Shown here in pieces: positions 33,716-44,361 of a DNA stretch of 64,000 nt. This DNA is from Aldrovandia affinis (lineage: Eukaryota; Chordata; Actinopteri; Notacanthiformes; Halosauridae): contig JAINUG010000115.1 of assembly GCA_029706075.1 (NCBI GenBank), positions 62,001 through 126,000 on the forward strand, in the 5' to 3' direction. Under the pieces are notes generated by a model, which was not told the DNA's origin, did not search any database, and saw only the letters and a list, made by a program, of their open reading frames with translations. Both the position numbers and the translations under genes were made by a program. Positions within the stretch are counted from its first letter, which is position 1; every line of letters starts with the position of its first letter.

Positions 33716-35720
33716 AACCCGGCACGCGTGCCACTTAAGCACGGATCCCCGGCTCGTTGCGTGTGATTGCTGCGTGTCACCTCATGAATTAATGATTTTT
33801 TTTTGTTAGCCCTTTTTTTCAGCGTTTAAACATGTTGTCGTATACATTCAGCGGTAAAGAGGAATGGAATCCAACTTGAATGTGGAATATTCTCTGAACC
33901 CTCTTTTTATTTTCTGTCCTAGATCAAAATGAAAGGGATATGTTTGGGCCCGTTATCCGAAAGGCAGGACTCGATGTATTGTTTTGATTTGAAGGGGCCG
34001 ACCGCCTTGCGCTGTTTTGCAATTTTAATCTTTTTTTTCTTCTTCCAGGTTTAATAAGGCCCGGACAATGACCAGCACAGAGTGAGGCATGCTGACTCCT
34101 GCTGCCGGCCCCCAAAGCATGTTCGGATTTATTAAAGGGGGAACAAATTTGACACTCTCTGGACATGCGGTCTAATGAGAAAGGCACTTATGGGCTTTTC
34201 GCTGCATTTCATTTTCCTATTTCTCCTGCCTGCCGCTCAATACTCTTTCTCGCCTTAACTATGTGAGCTCCATGCTCCTCCACCTCTATCTATATTGCTT
34301 TTTTCTTCTTCTTTTAAACCGACCAAGGCTGTAATTAACTGTTATATGGGATTGATTGCAGACAGCTTTGCATTGACCAGTTTAATTATGGAGTCCCTTC
34401 AAAGTGGGATTCTGTCCCTGCCAATACTCTCGAGTTTATTTCACCAGCAGGATCGATAGTTAACGTATTAAAAGCTTTATTTCTACTTTGTTCCCCCCCG
34501 CCCCACCCCGACTACCTTGGCACTGGGTTGCAGGTTCGTGATCCTGACTTTTGCCTTTTGCCCCCCTTGCCTCCGCCCTCGACCTCCCTCCGCGCTTCCC
34601 AGTGACCCCTGTGATGGAGGCCTTTGAAGGCAGATCTTTGCCGAAAGGCCTTGGGAACATCTCTGAGTGGCGGGAGATCGCACTGGAGAGCCCGGCGTGG
34701 AATAATTCATTGACACGCATCAAAGTGTGCTGGAATGGGTAAAGGGATGGAGGGGGGGTTCTTGGCGGGGTGGGTCTCCAGGTGTTTGGCCATTCAGTGG
34801 AGACTCTCCTCCCTCTGTGACAATCACACAGCACAGTACAAACAGGTATGTGGCAGAGTAAAACCACAGAGTAAAACCAGAGTAAAAGCCGAACGTCCTC
34901 CACGCCCCCTCCGCCACCCCCCTGACTCATTTCCCCGTTTAGCCCGCCTTCAGCCAAGATGTATTAGCCCCTTTGCGTCCACAGCGCCACCAGCTCTGTC
35001 CTTGTCCACGGATTCCCTCAAGGCTATCAGCGGATCACGGTGATGGAGGGAGAGTACAGCTTCTGTCTTACAAATGCCTTTGGGGCTCCTGTTTGTTGAA
35101 GTAGTGGCAGATGCCCAAACGTGTTCGTGTTTGCAACAGGGCGTGCATTTACTTGCGTTACCGTTATTAATAAACCTGCATTAAACAACATAATTACACA
35201 CACAGTACTGGCAAAACGAGAGAGACGGCTAAGTACGAACACACGGAAAAACCCAAGGGTGCACGCAGACCGCAGATGCACGGGTGTACAGGGAGAGATG
35301 GATGGATGGGTTGAATGATTTATTGATTGCCCGGGAAGTTATTGGTCAGAAATATTTCAATTTTTCTCTCCGGTAACTTGGCGCGTGAAAAAGATTGAGC
35401 GTCTTTCAGCGATTGCAGATGCCCCGCTCCCCTTTCCTTTGCAGGTAATAATAATGATCGCGGTCACATCACATTTCTCAACTCCTGGCCTCCTCGCCTC
35501 AGCTGCTGGGGGAAATAGGAAATTGACTTGAAACAATATTGCCAGAGCTGTGAGGGAACGATAGCGCTGGCGGACGCAGGAGCGGGGGAGTCAATGGGAG
35601 CGGGCTGCTTGTGACTCATTAAAGATCAAACGCAGCTTTTGTACAAAAAAATAATAAAATAATAATAATAAAACCCTGTCTCTCTCCCGAAGTTGATGTT
35701 GAGTCCTGATTGTACGCAAA
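33716..35720. promoter_or_regulatory. candidate CNE cluster
   Basis: Long repeat-free region with islands of mixed composition and homeodomain-like words: GGATTTATTAAAGGGG near 34125, GCTGTAATTAACTG near 34328, CCAGTTTAATTATGG near 34377, GTTATTAATAAAC near 35164. Frames across 34460-34957 are proline-, arginine- and glycine-biased in several registers, a sign of GC-rich noncoding DNA. No gene is supported. Confidence 0.4.
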
Positions 35721-36222
35721 ACCCCAGCGATGTGTGTGCTGGTTACGTTAATTGGCTGTCAGCCCAAAATTATAATTGCTGGATGGGGCTTTTTAATGTC
35801 CTGTCATGCTGAAATGTGTGTGTTCGTGTTCGTGTTGTGTGTGTGTGTGTGTTTGTGTATGCTTGTGTCTGTGAGTCTCTCCGCAGACAGGGGAGAGGGG
35901 AAAGGGATGGAAGGTAAGATTGCATTTATTTTTAAATCCGTGTACACCACCGTTTTGTGAAAGACAGACAGAGGGAAAAAAAAAATCCCACAAAACCACT
36001 CCATGCTCAACAGACTCCGGATCCAGAGCTTCCACAAGGGCCTTTTAACCGCCACTTTCCCAATCATTCATACATCAGCTTTCCTGGGGGGTCAGAGTTC
36101 AGGTCCTTGGCGACGTCGTTCCTCCACCGACTACACAGCTATCAATTAGTGACTGATTCAAACCTGATTAAAAGGACAGCCTCAAGTCTCCCAGCACGTC
36201 CGTGAGATTTGCATAATATATA
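35721..36222. other. mixed stretch with a short TG tract
   Basis: Begins enhancer-like (GTTAATTGGCTGTCAGCC near 35747), then a TG-rich tract at 35817-35860. No gene. Confidence 0.35.
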
Positions 36223-36520
36223 CAGTCGCCCAAAAAAGTATATAATTTTTTTCATAAATTTCAGCTGCACAGGAATAATGACAATGCTTAATTTATTGAA
36301 AAATATATATTTCTTTAAAACCATAAATAGCGTAGAGAGAAAGAGCGTGGCTACAAGTGCATACATTTGTATCAGGTTTTGATGTAAAGCCTGAAACAGC
36401 TGAATAATCACTCAAATGAAACATTATAAAGTAGGGAAAATTATCCAAACCTAACATAATCATCATACCTAACAGAGTCATAAATATGTTGCATGTTGTG
36501 ACATCCATAACAACGATAGG
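36223..36520. mobile_element. possible Tc1-like relic end
   Basis: ATATATACAGTCGCCCAAAA followed by AAGTAT has the form TA-CAGTxGC...AAAAAGTAT seen at many fish Tc1-type ends. No opposite end and no transposase motif were found, so the extent is a guess. Confidence 0.3.
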
Positions 36521-37201
36521 CCAAAATTACATTTGCTGTAACAATGCTACATTGAAGTTAACATATTATAGGAACTTTGCCTGCCCATATCCCCATTCAA
36601 GGAATATAACAAACTCCACATTGAGGTAGGCAGTGTATTTTACATGAAAATGACAATTTGTGTGCTATTGTTATCCAACAAAGAGTACAAAACTAGTACA
36701 AGATGGCTTGTACAGTGCAGGCGAGAGGGCACTTTGTCTGAAAGGGTTAATTCAGTCCGGGTGCAGGCAGTGACGGTGATGGCGGCAGTAAACTAGCTAA
36801 TAGAGTGTAAAAGAGGATAGAATGCCCTGAAGACATAACTTTGATGCGAGAGAAGCTGCTTACTTGTGCCCCCAGTAAATCCTGCAGACTTGGAACAGAT
36901 TGAAACGGTCGACCCCGAGCTCCCAGGCGAGTCGTGACTTGGGTAACGTAAAATGTCGAAGGTCAAGCGAAGAGGGAAGCAAGGTCGTGTGGCTGTTCGG
37001 GGGTCCTGGGACAAGCGGAAGCAGAGCCAAACAGCCACCGCGTCGGTGCACTTACTTTACCCTCCCTCCCGTTTCTATTCTTTGAAATCAGCTCAAGACT
37101 TTCTATCTTTGCTGGCACCCTTTATCCAGGGCAGCTTTACAGCTTACTGGGTTTTTTTTACATATTACTCATTCATACAGCAGGAAGAAATTCTGGAAGT
37201 A
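36521..37201. other. unannotated stretch with SINE-tail scrap
   Basis: A small CpG-rich patch at 36890-37060 is followed by GGCACCCTTTATCCAGGGCAG near 37116, which looks like the reverse strand of a teleost SINE-type tail. No gene is supported. Confidence 0.35.
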
Positions 37202-37762
37202 CAGGAACCGCGAAAATAAGGGAAACACCAACATAAAGCGTCTTAATTAGTGCATTGGGCCATCACGAGCCACCACGAGAACAGCTTAATTGCGCATTGG
37301 CATACATTCTGGTGTCTGGAACTCTATTGGAGGGATGCAACACCGTTCTTCCACGAGAAATTCCATCATTTGGTGTTTTGTTGACGGCGGTGGAAAACGC
37401 TGACTCAGGCACCGCTCCAGAATCTCTCATGAGTGTTCAATTGAGTTGAGATCTGGTGACTGAGACAGTCATGGCATATGGTTTACATTGTTTTCATGCT
37501 CATCAAACCATTCAGTGACCACTCGTGCTCTGTGGAAGGGGGTACGGTCCTCCTGTAAGAGACCACTCCCATCAGGATAGAAATGCTTCACCATAGGATA
37601 GAGGTGATCACTCAGAATGGCTTTGTATTTATTGGTCTTTACCTTGCTCTCTAAGGGGTTGAGTGGATCTAAACCATGGCAGGAAAATGCACCCCACACC
37701 ATAACAAAGCTGCCAGAACCCTTCATTTACTCAAATGTTTCCTTTATTTTGGCAGTTAACTG
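37202..37762 (-). mobile_element. Tc1-type transposon, internally deleted
   Basis: Left end CAGGAACCGCGAAAATAAGG then AAACACC, right end TTTCCTTTATTTTGGCAGTT then AACTG, each flanked by TA, match the CAGGTAACTGCCAAAATAAAGGAAACAC family common in fish. On the minus strand (37726-37469) GSGSFVMVWGAFSCHGLDPL and VTEWFDEHENNVNHMP are clear Tc1 transposase segments. The second catalytic motif is degraded to LLQEDRTPFHRA (usually QDDNAPxH). Full elements are about 1.3-1.6 kb; this is 561 bp with both ends present. Confidence 0.8.
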
Positions 37763-38099
37763 TACACAACAGCAGTGTCCCCACCAGTATTTGAATCTGC
37801 AGCCTTTGAACTGCCAGCCAAAGGTATGGTTCAAAGGTAACTCTAAAACCTGCAAAACTCCAGGAATAGTTCAACAAAACATCCTTGGTCTACATACACC
37901 TTTCTCACTCATCCCTTTTCTCCATCGCTCTCTCTATCTCTCTCTCACTCTACAAACAAATACACATAATGTTTTATATATACTGTATATATATATATAT
38001 ATATATATAAATTATATCTATAGGGACCAAGAGGCTGCCTACTCAGCACCAGACCAGACATGGGACATGCAGAATCCCCTTCATACTCTGTGCTGATGC
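37763..38099. other. unannotated stretch with (TA)n
   Basis: Contains (TA)n at 37985-38009 and (TC)n-like sequence at 37930-37950. No gene. Confidence 0.4.
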
Positions 38100-38990
38100 C
38101 TAGAGAAAGCACCAGCCTCTTTTTAATAAGCTATATTTAATGATTGTGTGCGGTTTTTTTCTCGATGACTTTGGAGGGTCAGGCCAAATCGCTAATGAAG
38201 AGGAAAGAGAGAAAGAAACCCGCTCATGTGGGACAAAGGGATTCTATCGAAAGACATGATTGTGATGTTTATTTCCTGTTTTTATATATATTTAGTAGAA
38301 CAATATTTAATTAGCGATCTTGCTTTTCTTTTTCTTTTTTTCTTTTATGATGGCGAGGGGGTTTGGGGAATTTTGCGGCTTCGTTTGTTGCAGTCGACCA
38401 CGGTAGCCTGATTCATTAAACCGAAAGTGGTGAAGGAGGCAGGCGCTCGCCAGGCGGTTTCGCGCAAATGGATTTCTCCGGAACCTTCCGTGATGTATTC
38501 CTCCTGAGCGCAATTCACTGCGGGCTGTTGTCCTCGGGGTCCACTTATGGGGAAATCTAAAACGGGGCTATTCCACTTAGGGAACATCATGCAAATGGCC
38601 TCTCGGCTTATAGACTGGCACAAAGGGAAACACACCACTCCAGATCTCAGCACCAACCGTGGGTGCTCGATTTAATTACGCTCACACTCAGACTGAGTGG
38701 CATCATTATAAAGCCTTTCATTTAAGGTGACGCTGTTGCACTCTCTTACGTCTCATATGGCACCTACACGCTGGCCCTCATTTGTGACGCAATCGTAGAA
38801 ATGAACGTATATTCGAGTGTGAGAATTCTTCGTTTGCGATGTGTGTTCACGTGAGATTCAGCAGACTTGACTTGCCTGACGGCACTAATCTGTGTGCAAA
38901 TTGGTTAGCTGATTCTCACTTGCATGTAAATGGTGAGCATTTGCACGTGGTGCTAAATTAACATAATCACACACCCCCATATCAGCAATT
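38100..38990. promoter_or_regulatory. candidate CNE
   Basis: Repeat-free, CpG-bearing sequence (38370-38530) flanked by AT-rich DNA with TTTAATTAGCGATC near 38308 and CGATTTAATTACGC near 38668. The minus-strand frame at 38345-38656 lacks a family. Regulatory role inferred. Confidence 0.35.
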
Positions 38991-39124
38991 ATGGGCAAGC
39001 CACTCCTATAAGTATCCACCTGTCTTTCCAAGAGTCTTGGTGATACAATGGAGACATTGCGCAAAATGAAGAAAAAATACCCTTTCGGATCTCACTGCAG
39101 CATTGTTTTCCTCTAACTAGGCTA

Positions 39125-39245
39125 GATGTGCCACTGATAACACAGTGGGAGCTTAGAGGCAAATCATTTGAGAAGGGTCTGCCTGCAGTCCCTCCACCAC
39201 CAGGACATGTCTGCCCCAAGGACAGCTCCACTCTCAGGCCAGGAA
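39125..39245 (-). repeat. dispersed repeat, inverted partner of 40060-40150
   Basis: On the minus strand this reads CCTGGCCTGAGAGTGGAGCT and onward through GGACTGCAGGCAGACCC. About 90 bp match the plus strand at 40060-40150 at roughly 70-75% identity, including an in-frame GLRVxLxLGQ peptide in both. It could be coding DNA of an unidentified transposon. The two copies lie head to head about 0.8 kb apart. Confidence 0.5.
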
Positions 39246-39962
39246 ATGACATAATTCCACTGGAATTCAACAGAACCCACTTAGTATGCTCTTTGTTAGC
39301 ATCGTCGTTAGCTGTACTCTTGGAAAAATATGTGTTTCAAACAAAGCAGTTTAAACCAATGAAGTTACTGGATGAACATCTCTAAAAAAACATATAATTT
39401 AACTGTGTATATGGTGTATACTCTGGTTATAAGCAGCAAACAATAGCAAACTAGCAGCTAGCTATATATCTATTGTAGTAACATTAGGTTCATTTGTTTT
39501 GAGTCATGTTCAATTGTTTTGAATATTTTAAAATGATTAAAAGTTATTAAAAATGACTGTTGTGGGTTCTTGAAACTTAATACACTGGAATTTTAGGTTT
39601 GCTTGTCGACTACAAATAAAAAAATTTAATGATTCCATCACCATTTTTACATTAAAATTAGATTTTTTATCCAAGACTTATTTTTATATGTATGTATATA
39701 AAGCCATAACTTTTGCAAACCCATGTTTTTTGTACTTTTTAACTTTATTCTCAAAAAGAACAGCTTTTGTTAGACATTAACTAGCTACCTAATACTGTAT
39801 GAAATTCAGCTGCTTAGACAATCTAAACAAGCAATTTAACGTATGTGATCGCTAAACAAGCAATTTAACACATGATCGTAAGTACAAAATAATCATAATG
39901 ATGCCATGCAACAACTCGATAATACAGCGAAGAGCATTTGCAAATGAAGAGCATGCAATCTC
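39246..39962. other. AT-rich stretch between inverted repeat copies
   Basis: No gene. At 39825-39875 CTAAACAAGCAATTTAAC occurs twice in tandem with one change. The rest is featureless AT-rich DNA. Confidence 0.4.
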
Positions 39963-40018
39963 CAGTTCAATTCAGTTAAATTAAAAAAACTTTATTTATC
40001 CCCAAAGGGCAATTATGA
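39963..40018 (-). mobile_element. LINE 3' tail scrap (RTE/Rex3-like)
   Basis: Reverse strand reads AATTGCCCTTTGGGGATAAA then TAAAGTTTTT and an AATTGAA-like terminus. This is a very common 3' tail of fish RTE/Rex3-type LINEs. Only the tail is present. Confidence 0.5.
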
Positions 40019-40059
40019 ATTTAATCTTAAGAATAGACTTCAGAAAAAATAAGTCTATT

Positions 40060-40150
40060 CCTGGCCTGAGAGTGAAGCTGCCTTTGGGGCAGAAGCTGGT
40101 TCGAGGGATTGCAGGCAGACCCTATTGGATCATTTACTGGTGCCTAAACT
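40060..40150 (+). repeat. dispersed repeat, inverted partner of 39125-39245
   Basis: Starts CCTGGCCTGAGAGTGAAGCT and continues through GGATTGCAGGCAGACCC. The plus-strand frame reads PGLRVKLPLGQKL, paralleling PGLRVELSLGQTC in the inverted copy. The parent element is not identified. Confidence 0.5.
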
Positions 40151-40269
40151 GTGATCTCTGCATCTCAAACATTACCTGCTCGCAACAAATGGCATGCAAT
40201 AGCACTTTTAACCACAAGGATTGGCCATACACCAACTCAGAGGTCAGGTGAGATTTGATCGCATGCCAA

Positions 40270-40835
40270 GATCACGTTAACATTGGCAAATCCTGAACTT
40301 TGCATGGGAATTTTATGACCAAATTTGAATGTACAAACCCCTTTGTGAACGAGGGCCTCTCTCTGCTTCCATCTACGGAGTATGACCACGTGGCCATAGC
40401 ACAAAGGACCGAGGAACGAGCGACAAAATTCACACAGCTGATGTCGTTTATGTTTCTTCTTGTCTCTTTTTTTGTGTTTGTTTTTTTTCTTTCGGCAAGC
40501 GCACATTCTTCACGCGCAAAAAGGATTAAAGGACAGCGATTGCTCTCGGAGCCCGAGCGCGTTATTGATGGATGAGAACGCGCTCGTTCAGATGGATTCG
40601 TAGATGCGTGGGCAGATAGATTACAGATCCATTTTCCGTTCGCGGTTCGATACGTACGGGCGTGAAAGATGAGCTCGGGCTGCCGTCTTTCGCGGGGGCC
40701 CCCGCGCAGCCCGAGACCAGCGCAACAAGATGAAGAGCACAACGCTTCCGCTGGAAAGGGACCGTAGTCCCAAAAGCCACCATCTCCCCGAAACACACAA
40801 TGCATCATGAAGTAGTGATACTACCCTGCTCACTG
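40270..40835. promoter_or_regulatory. candidate CNE / orphan CpG-rich block
   Basis: CpG-dense from 40495 to 40760 with several GCGC/CGCG words. Overlapping frames on both strands, including a 178-codon minus frame at 40272-40808, reflect low stop density in CpG-rich DNA; they share no domain. Could be a conserved enhancer or an orphan CpG island. Confidence 0.35.

Positions 40836-40869
<34 letters not shown>
40836..40869. repeat. (CT)n microsatellite
   Basis: About 15 CT units with one GTCT interruption. Confidence 0.93.
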
Positions 40870-40872
<3 letters not shown>

Positions 40873-41199
40873 GTTTGTGTTGTTTTGTTGGAGGCAGAGA
40901 ATAAAGTATCAAGAGTTGTAACTCTGAAAGCGCTGACAGCCCACATCAAGTGTTTCCATCGCATTCCCCTGCTCTCCCCAGGATTCATGGGAGCAGATAC
41001 CACACTCAGATTTTTGGTTGTTAGTGATATGGGCTATAACAAGTGCCAAGGCAAGGAATCCACAGGACAGTGGAAGATTTTTTTAATGCCTGGGGTTTTG
41101 TGAATGTGACAGGGATTTCAATATTCATAAGAGGCCTGTTTTTCAACCCATGTTGCTTACGTCCTCTCAAAAAAAAAAAAAAAAAAAAAAGAAGACTTT
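40870..41199. other. mixed stretch ending in a poly-A run
   Basis: No gene recognised. A run of about 22 A lies at 41169-41190. Confidence 0.4.
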
Positions 41200-42060
41200 G
41201 GGGAGGATGGCTGTCATGACGTTATCGTGTCAAGATGAAATCGTGAAAAAATGTTTTAGTTTCTGACAACTTATTAATGAATCGGTTTTTTTCTCCTCAT
41301 GCATAAATATTAATAGATCAAAATTAATTAGTGAAGTCATTGATGTGGAGGAAAATCAACTGGGAGGTTGCACAATTTGGGGAAAAAACTGTGACACAAC
41401 TTCTTTGTAGATTTAATGGTTTGTTTTTCTCTGTAGGTTCCCGGGCCCTCAGAAACTCAGCCATGCCGTATGTTGGAAAAGGTCTTCACCGTGCTCTTTG
41501 AAGGCAAGCAATATTGAGTGATCACAGTAGTTGTGATTTGAATGAACACCACAGACCTTACAGAGACACAGCTGGTGTTACTAATTATTTCCTTTGACAC
41601 TGATGGCCAGTGTCATATCCGTACATATAACTACATGGGCATGACGCCTAGTGTCTGATGTCAAATGCTTAGCTCGGGATGCAATAAAGCAAAACACCAG
41701 AAAATGTGCCGAGAAAGCATTAATAAGGAAATTATTAAATACTACTTGGTTGACCTTTAGAATTCTCGCTCTAAACTACTTTTTATAAATCCCTAGCTTA
41801 TTGACGTGGCAGCTTTCGAACATTACTCTGGAAGGAGCCACGGATGGATTTTCTTCCCCCTTTCACCTTGCCGGGGGGGGGGGGATGGGGAGCGGTTTAC
41901 TGACACAGTCGGCATTAACGATCCCTCGAATTAGACCCAGTGACCCAACCCGCTACTCACACAATGGAGCAGCTCACAACTGGGTTGCCCCGCCCGTCAC
42001 CGTGGACCGCTTTCGGCAGTAGGCCGACCGTGCGCACGCCGTGCTAATCCCAGAAGACCG
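41200..42060. promoter_or_regulatory. candidate CNE cluster
   Basis: Repeat-free with dense ATTA cores: CTTATTAATGAATC near 41269, ATATTAATAGATC and AAAATTAATTAGTGAAG near 41307-41335, TAATAAGGAAATTATTAAAT near 41721, plus a G run at 41873-41884. The second half becomes CpG-rich (41950-42070). Strong enhancer-like texture; not provable here. Confidence 0.4.
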
Positions 42061-42675
42061 CACGTGTCACAACGTTCACCTGAGCAAGGAGTTTAATTCT
42101 GCGCCAATCACGAGAGCTTACAATGATAGGGGTTCTGTCTACAGATGGTGTAGTTTTGAGATAAAGATTTTGAAGGCCCATATCACAACGTTGTTAAATT
42201 CAATTATAATTAAAATGATCTCAAGTGTTAAATATGTCGTTTGGCAAAAATAAAAACAAGAAAGAGCATTACCAATAACCAGTATTTGAAAAAATGTCAG
42301 AATCCTATCATTCTAAACTCTCAAGCTATTTATCTTCGAAAGCCAGATTGCACAAATTTGTCTCATGAAATTACCATAACCATAATTTCAGTTAATAATT
42401 AAAATGACAGTTATTGATGTAAAATGCTATACTCCTGAACGAATACTCAAAATGTATAGTATTGGTGATTTAAAAGATTGGCAAAGACAATAAATTCTGG
42501 GTACAATTTAGAATGGCTTTAATAAATATCTGAATGACATTAAAATGCCTGGTACATATAAATTACAATGGATTTGATACAAAAAGGATATTAAAAAGCG
42601 GAAATACGATTCAATAATACATTCGGGACCAATAACACAAATAGAAAAACTATTTTAAAAATATAGAAAAATATA
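42061..42675. other. AT-rich stretch before the fold-back element
   Basis: Very AT-rich and featureless. It ends with the TA dinucleotide at 42674-42675 that flanks the fold-back transposon. Confidence 0.45.
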
Positions 42676-43079
42676 CAGTGGGTTCGGAAAGTATTCAGAC
42701 CCCCTTAAATGTTGTACTCTTTGTCATATTGCAGCCATTTCCTAAAATCAATTAATTTCATTTTTTTCCTTGTTCATGCACACACAGCACCCAATATTGT
42801 CAGAAAAACACAGACTTGTAGAAATGTTTGCAGATTTATTACAAAATAAACACTGAAATATCACATGGCCATAAGTATTCAGACCCTTTGCTGTGACACT
42901 TGTATATTTAACTCAGGTGCTGTCCAATTCTTCTGATCATCCTTGAGATGGGCCTACACCTTCATTGGAGTCCAGCTGTGCTTAATTATATTGATTGGAC
43001 TTGATTTGGAAAGGCACACACCTGTCTATGTAAGGTCCCACAGTTGACAGTGCATGTCAGAGTAAAAACCAAGCCATGA

Positions 43080-43417
43080 AGTCCTAGGAACTCTTCATAG
43101 ACCTCCGAGATAGAATTGTGTTGAGGCATAGATCTGGGGAAGGGTATAAAAACATTGGTAAAGCATTGAAAGCACCCAGGAGAACAGTGGGCTCCATCAT
43201 TGTGAAATGGAATAAGTTTGAAACCACCACAACTCTTCTTAGAGCTGGCCGTCTGGCCAAAACTAAGTAACCGGGCAAGAAGGGGCATGGTCAGGAGGTG
43301 ACCAAGAACCCAATGGCCACTCTAAGAGAGCTTCAGAGTTCCTCTGCAGCGATGGGAGAACCTGGTAGAAGGACAAACATCTCTGCAGCACTCCCATCAA
43401 TCAGACCTTTATGGTAG
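43080..43417 (+). pseudogene. Tc1 transposase N-terminus, left arm (frameshifted)
   Basis: The plus strand encodes ELFIDLRDRIVLRHRSGEGY followed by KNIGKALKAPRRTVGSIIVK, the first helix-turn-helix (paired-like) DNA-binding domain of a fish Tc1 transposase. The second half (MGEPGRRTNISAAL) is in another frame because of single-base indels near 43263, 43274 and 43293. The reading frame ends at the arm boundary, where the sequence turns into the inverted spacer. No catalytic residue lies on this strand. Confidence 0.75.
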
Positions 43418-43905
43418 CACTTGGCATTCAGGCCAAAAATTTCAATTTGTGTCTCATCAGACCGGATAATCTTTTTCCTGATGCTCTTAGAGTCCTTTAT
43501 GCCATTTGGCAAACTCCAGGTGGGCTGTCATATGCCTTTCACTCAGAAGTAGCTTCCGTCTAGCCACTACCATAAAGGTCTGATTGATGGGAGTGCTGCA
43601 GAGATGTTTGTCCTTCTACCAGGTTCTCCCATCGCTGCAGAGGAACTCTGAAGCTCTCTTAGAGTGGCCATTGGGTTCTTGGTCACCTCCCTGACCATGC
43701 CCCTTCTTGCCGGTTACTTAGTTTGGCCAGACGGCCAGCTCTAAGAAGAGTTGTGGTGGTTTCAAACTTATTCCATTTCACAATGATGGAGCCCACTGTT
43801 CTCCTGGGTGCTTTCAATGCTTTAGCAATGTTTTTATACCCTTCCCAGATCTATGCCTCAACACAATTCTATCTCGGAGGTCTATGGAGAGTTCCTAGGA
43901 CTTCA
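43418..43905 (-). pseudogene. Tc1 transposase N-terminus plus first catalytic Asp, right arm
   Basis: The minus strand carries the same helix-turn-helix region as the left arm and runs on through the spacer to KKIIRSDETQIEIFGLNAKC, which holds the first Asp of the DDE triad (SDE motif). It has its own single-base losses (near 43711 and 43846) that differ from those of the left arm, and two stop codons near 43540-43565. It ends where the palindrome begins, so the second and third catalytic residues are missing. Confidence 0.75.
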
Positions 43906-44318
43906 TGGCTTGGTTTTTACTCTGACATGCACTGTCAACTGTGGGACCTTACATAGACAGGTGTGTGCCTTTCCAAATCAAGTCCAATCAATATAATTAA
44001 GCACAGCTGGACTCCAATGAAGGTGTAGGCCCATCTCAAGGATGATCAGAAGAATTGGACAGCACCTGAGTTAAATATACAAGTGTCACAGCAAAGGGTC
44101 TGAATACTTATGGCCATGTGATATTTCAGTGTTTATTTTGTAATAAATCTGCAAAAATGTCTACAAGTCTGTGTTTTTCTGACAATATTGGGTGCTGTGT
44201 GTGCATGAACGAGGAAAAAAAATGAAATTAATTGATTTTAGCAAATGGCTGCAATATGACAAAGAGTGAAAAATTTAAGGGGGTCTGAATACTTTCCGAA
44301 CCCACTGTATATAGTTTA

Positions 44319-44327
<9 letters not shown>

Positions 44328-44359
<32 letters not shown>
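44328..44359. repeat. (AT)n tract joining two Tc1 elements
   Basis: About 12 AT units followed by ACACACA separate the fold-back element from the next Tc1 copy. Such tracts abut several Tc1 ends in this window. Confidence 0.9.

Positions 44360-44361
<2 letters not shown>

Larger units (their letters stand above)
42676..44307. mobile_element. Tc1-type fold-back element with ~742-bp inverted arms
   Basis: Both termini are CAGTGGGTTCGGAAAGTATT then CAGACCCC, flanked by TA (42674-42675 and 44308-44309). Unlike a normal Tc1, whose inverted ends are up to about 230 bp, the inverted identity runs from each end for 742 and 741 bp (42676-43417 and 43567-44307). By eye the arms differ at roughly 9 substitutions and 5 single-base indels, about 98% identity. 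Each arm is the 5' part of a Tc1: an outer repeat, an inner direct repeat (CCATAAGTATTCAGACCC) and the start of the transposase. The 149-bp spacer 43418-43566 is single copy and on the minus strand continues the right arm's transposase to DETQIEIFGLNAKC, including the first catalytic Asp. The 3' half of the parent element is absent. Confidence 0.88.

Noticed and set aside
34460..34957. 165-codon minus-strand frame
   Set aside because: Arg/Gly/Pro-biased from GC-rich composition, and other frames on both strands are also open there. No domain recognised.
37617..38096. 159-codon plus-strand frame
   Set aside because: It runs antisense across the Tc1 remnant, then through a (TA)n tract giving Tyr-Ile repeats. 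Shadow of repeats.
40272..40808. 178-codon minus-strand frame, the longest in the window
   Set aside because: CpG-rich DNA has few stops, overlapping frames on the other strand are equally open, and no family, signal peptide or splice context is visible. A few frames of this size are expected by chance in 64 kb.
42986..43288. 100-codon minus-strand frame in the fold-back left arm
   Set aside because: It is the antisense of the plus-strand transposase helix-turn-helix region.
43723..43956. 77-codon plus-strand frame in the fold-back right arm
   Set aside because: Antisense of the minus-strand transposase, nearly identical to the spurious frame in the left arm because the arms are palindromic.
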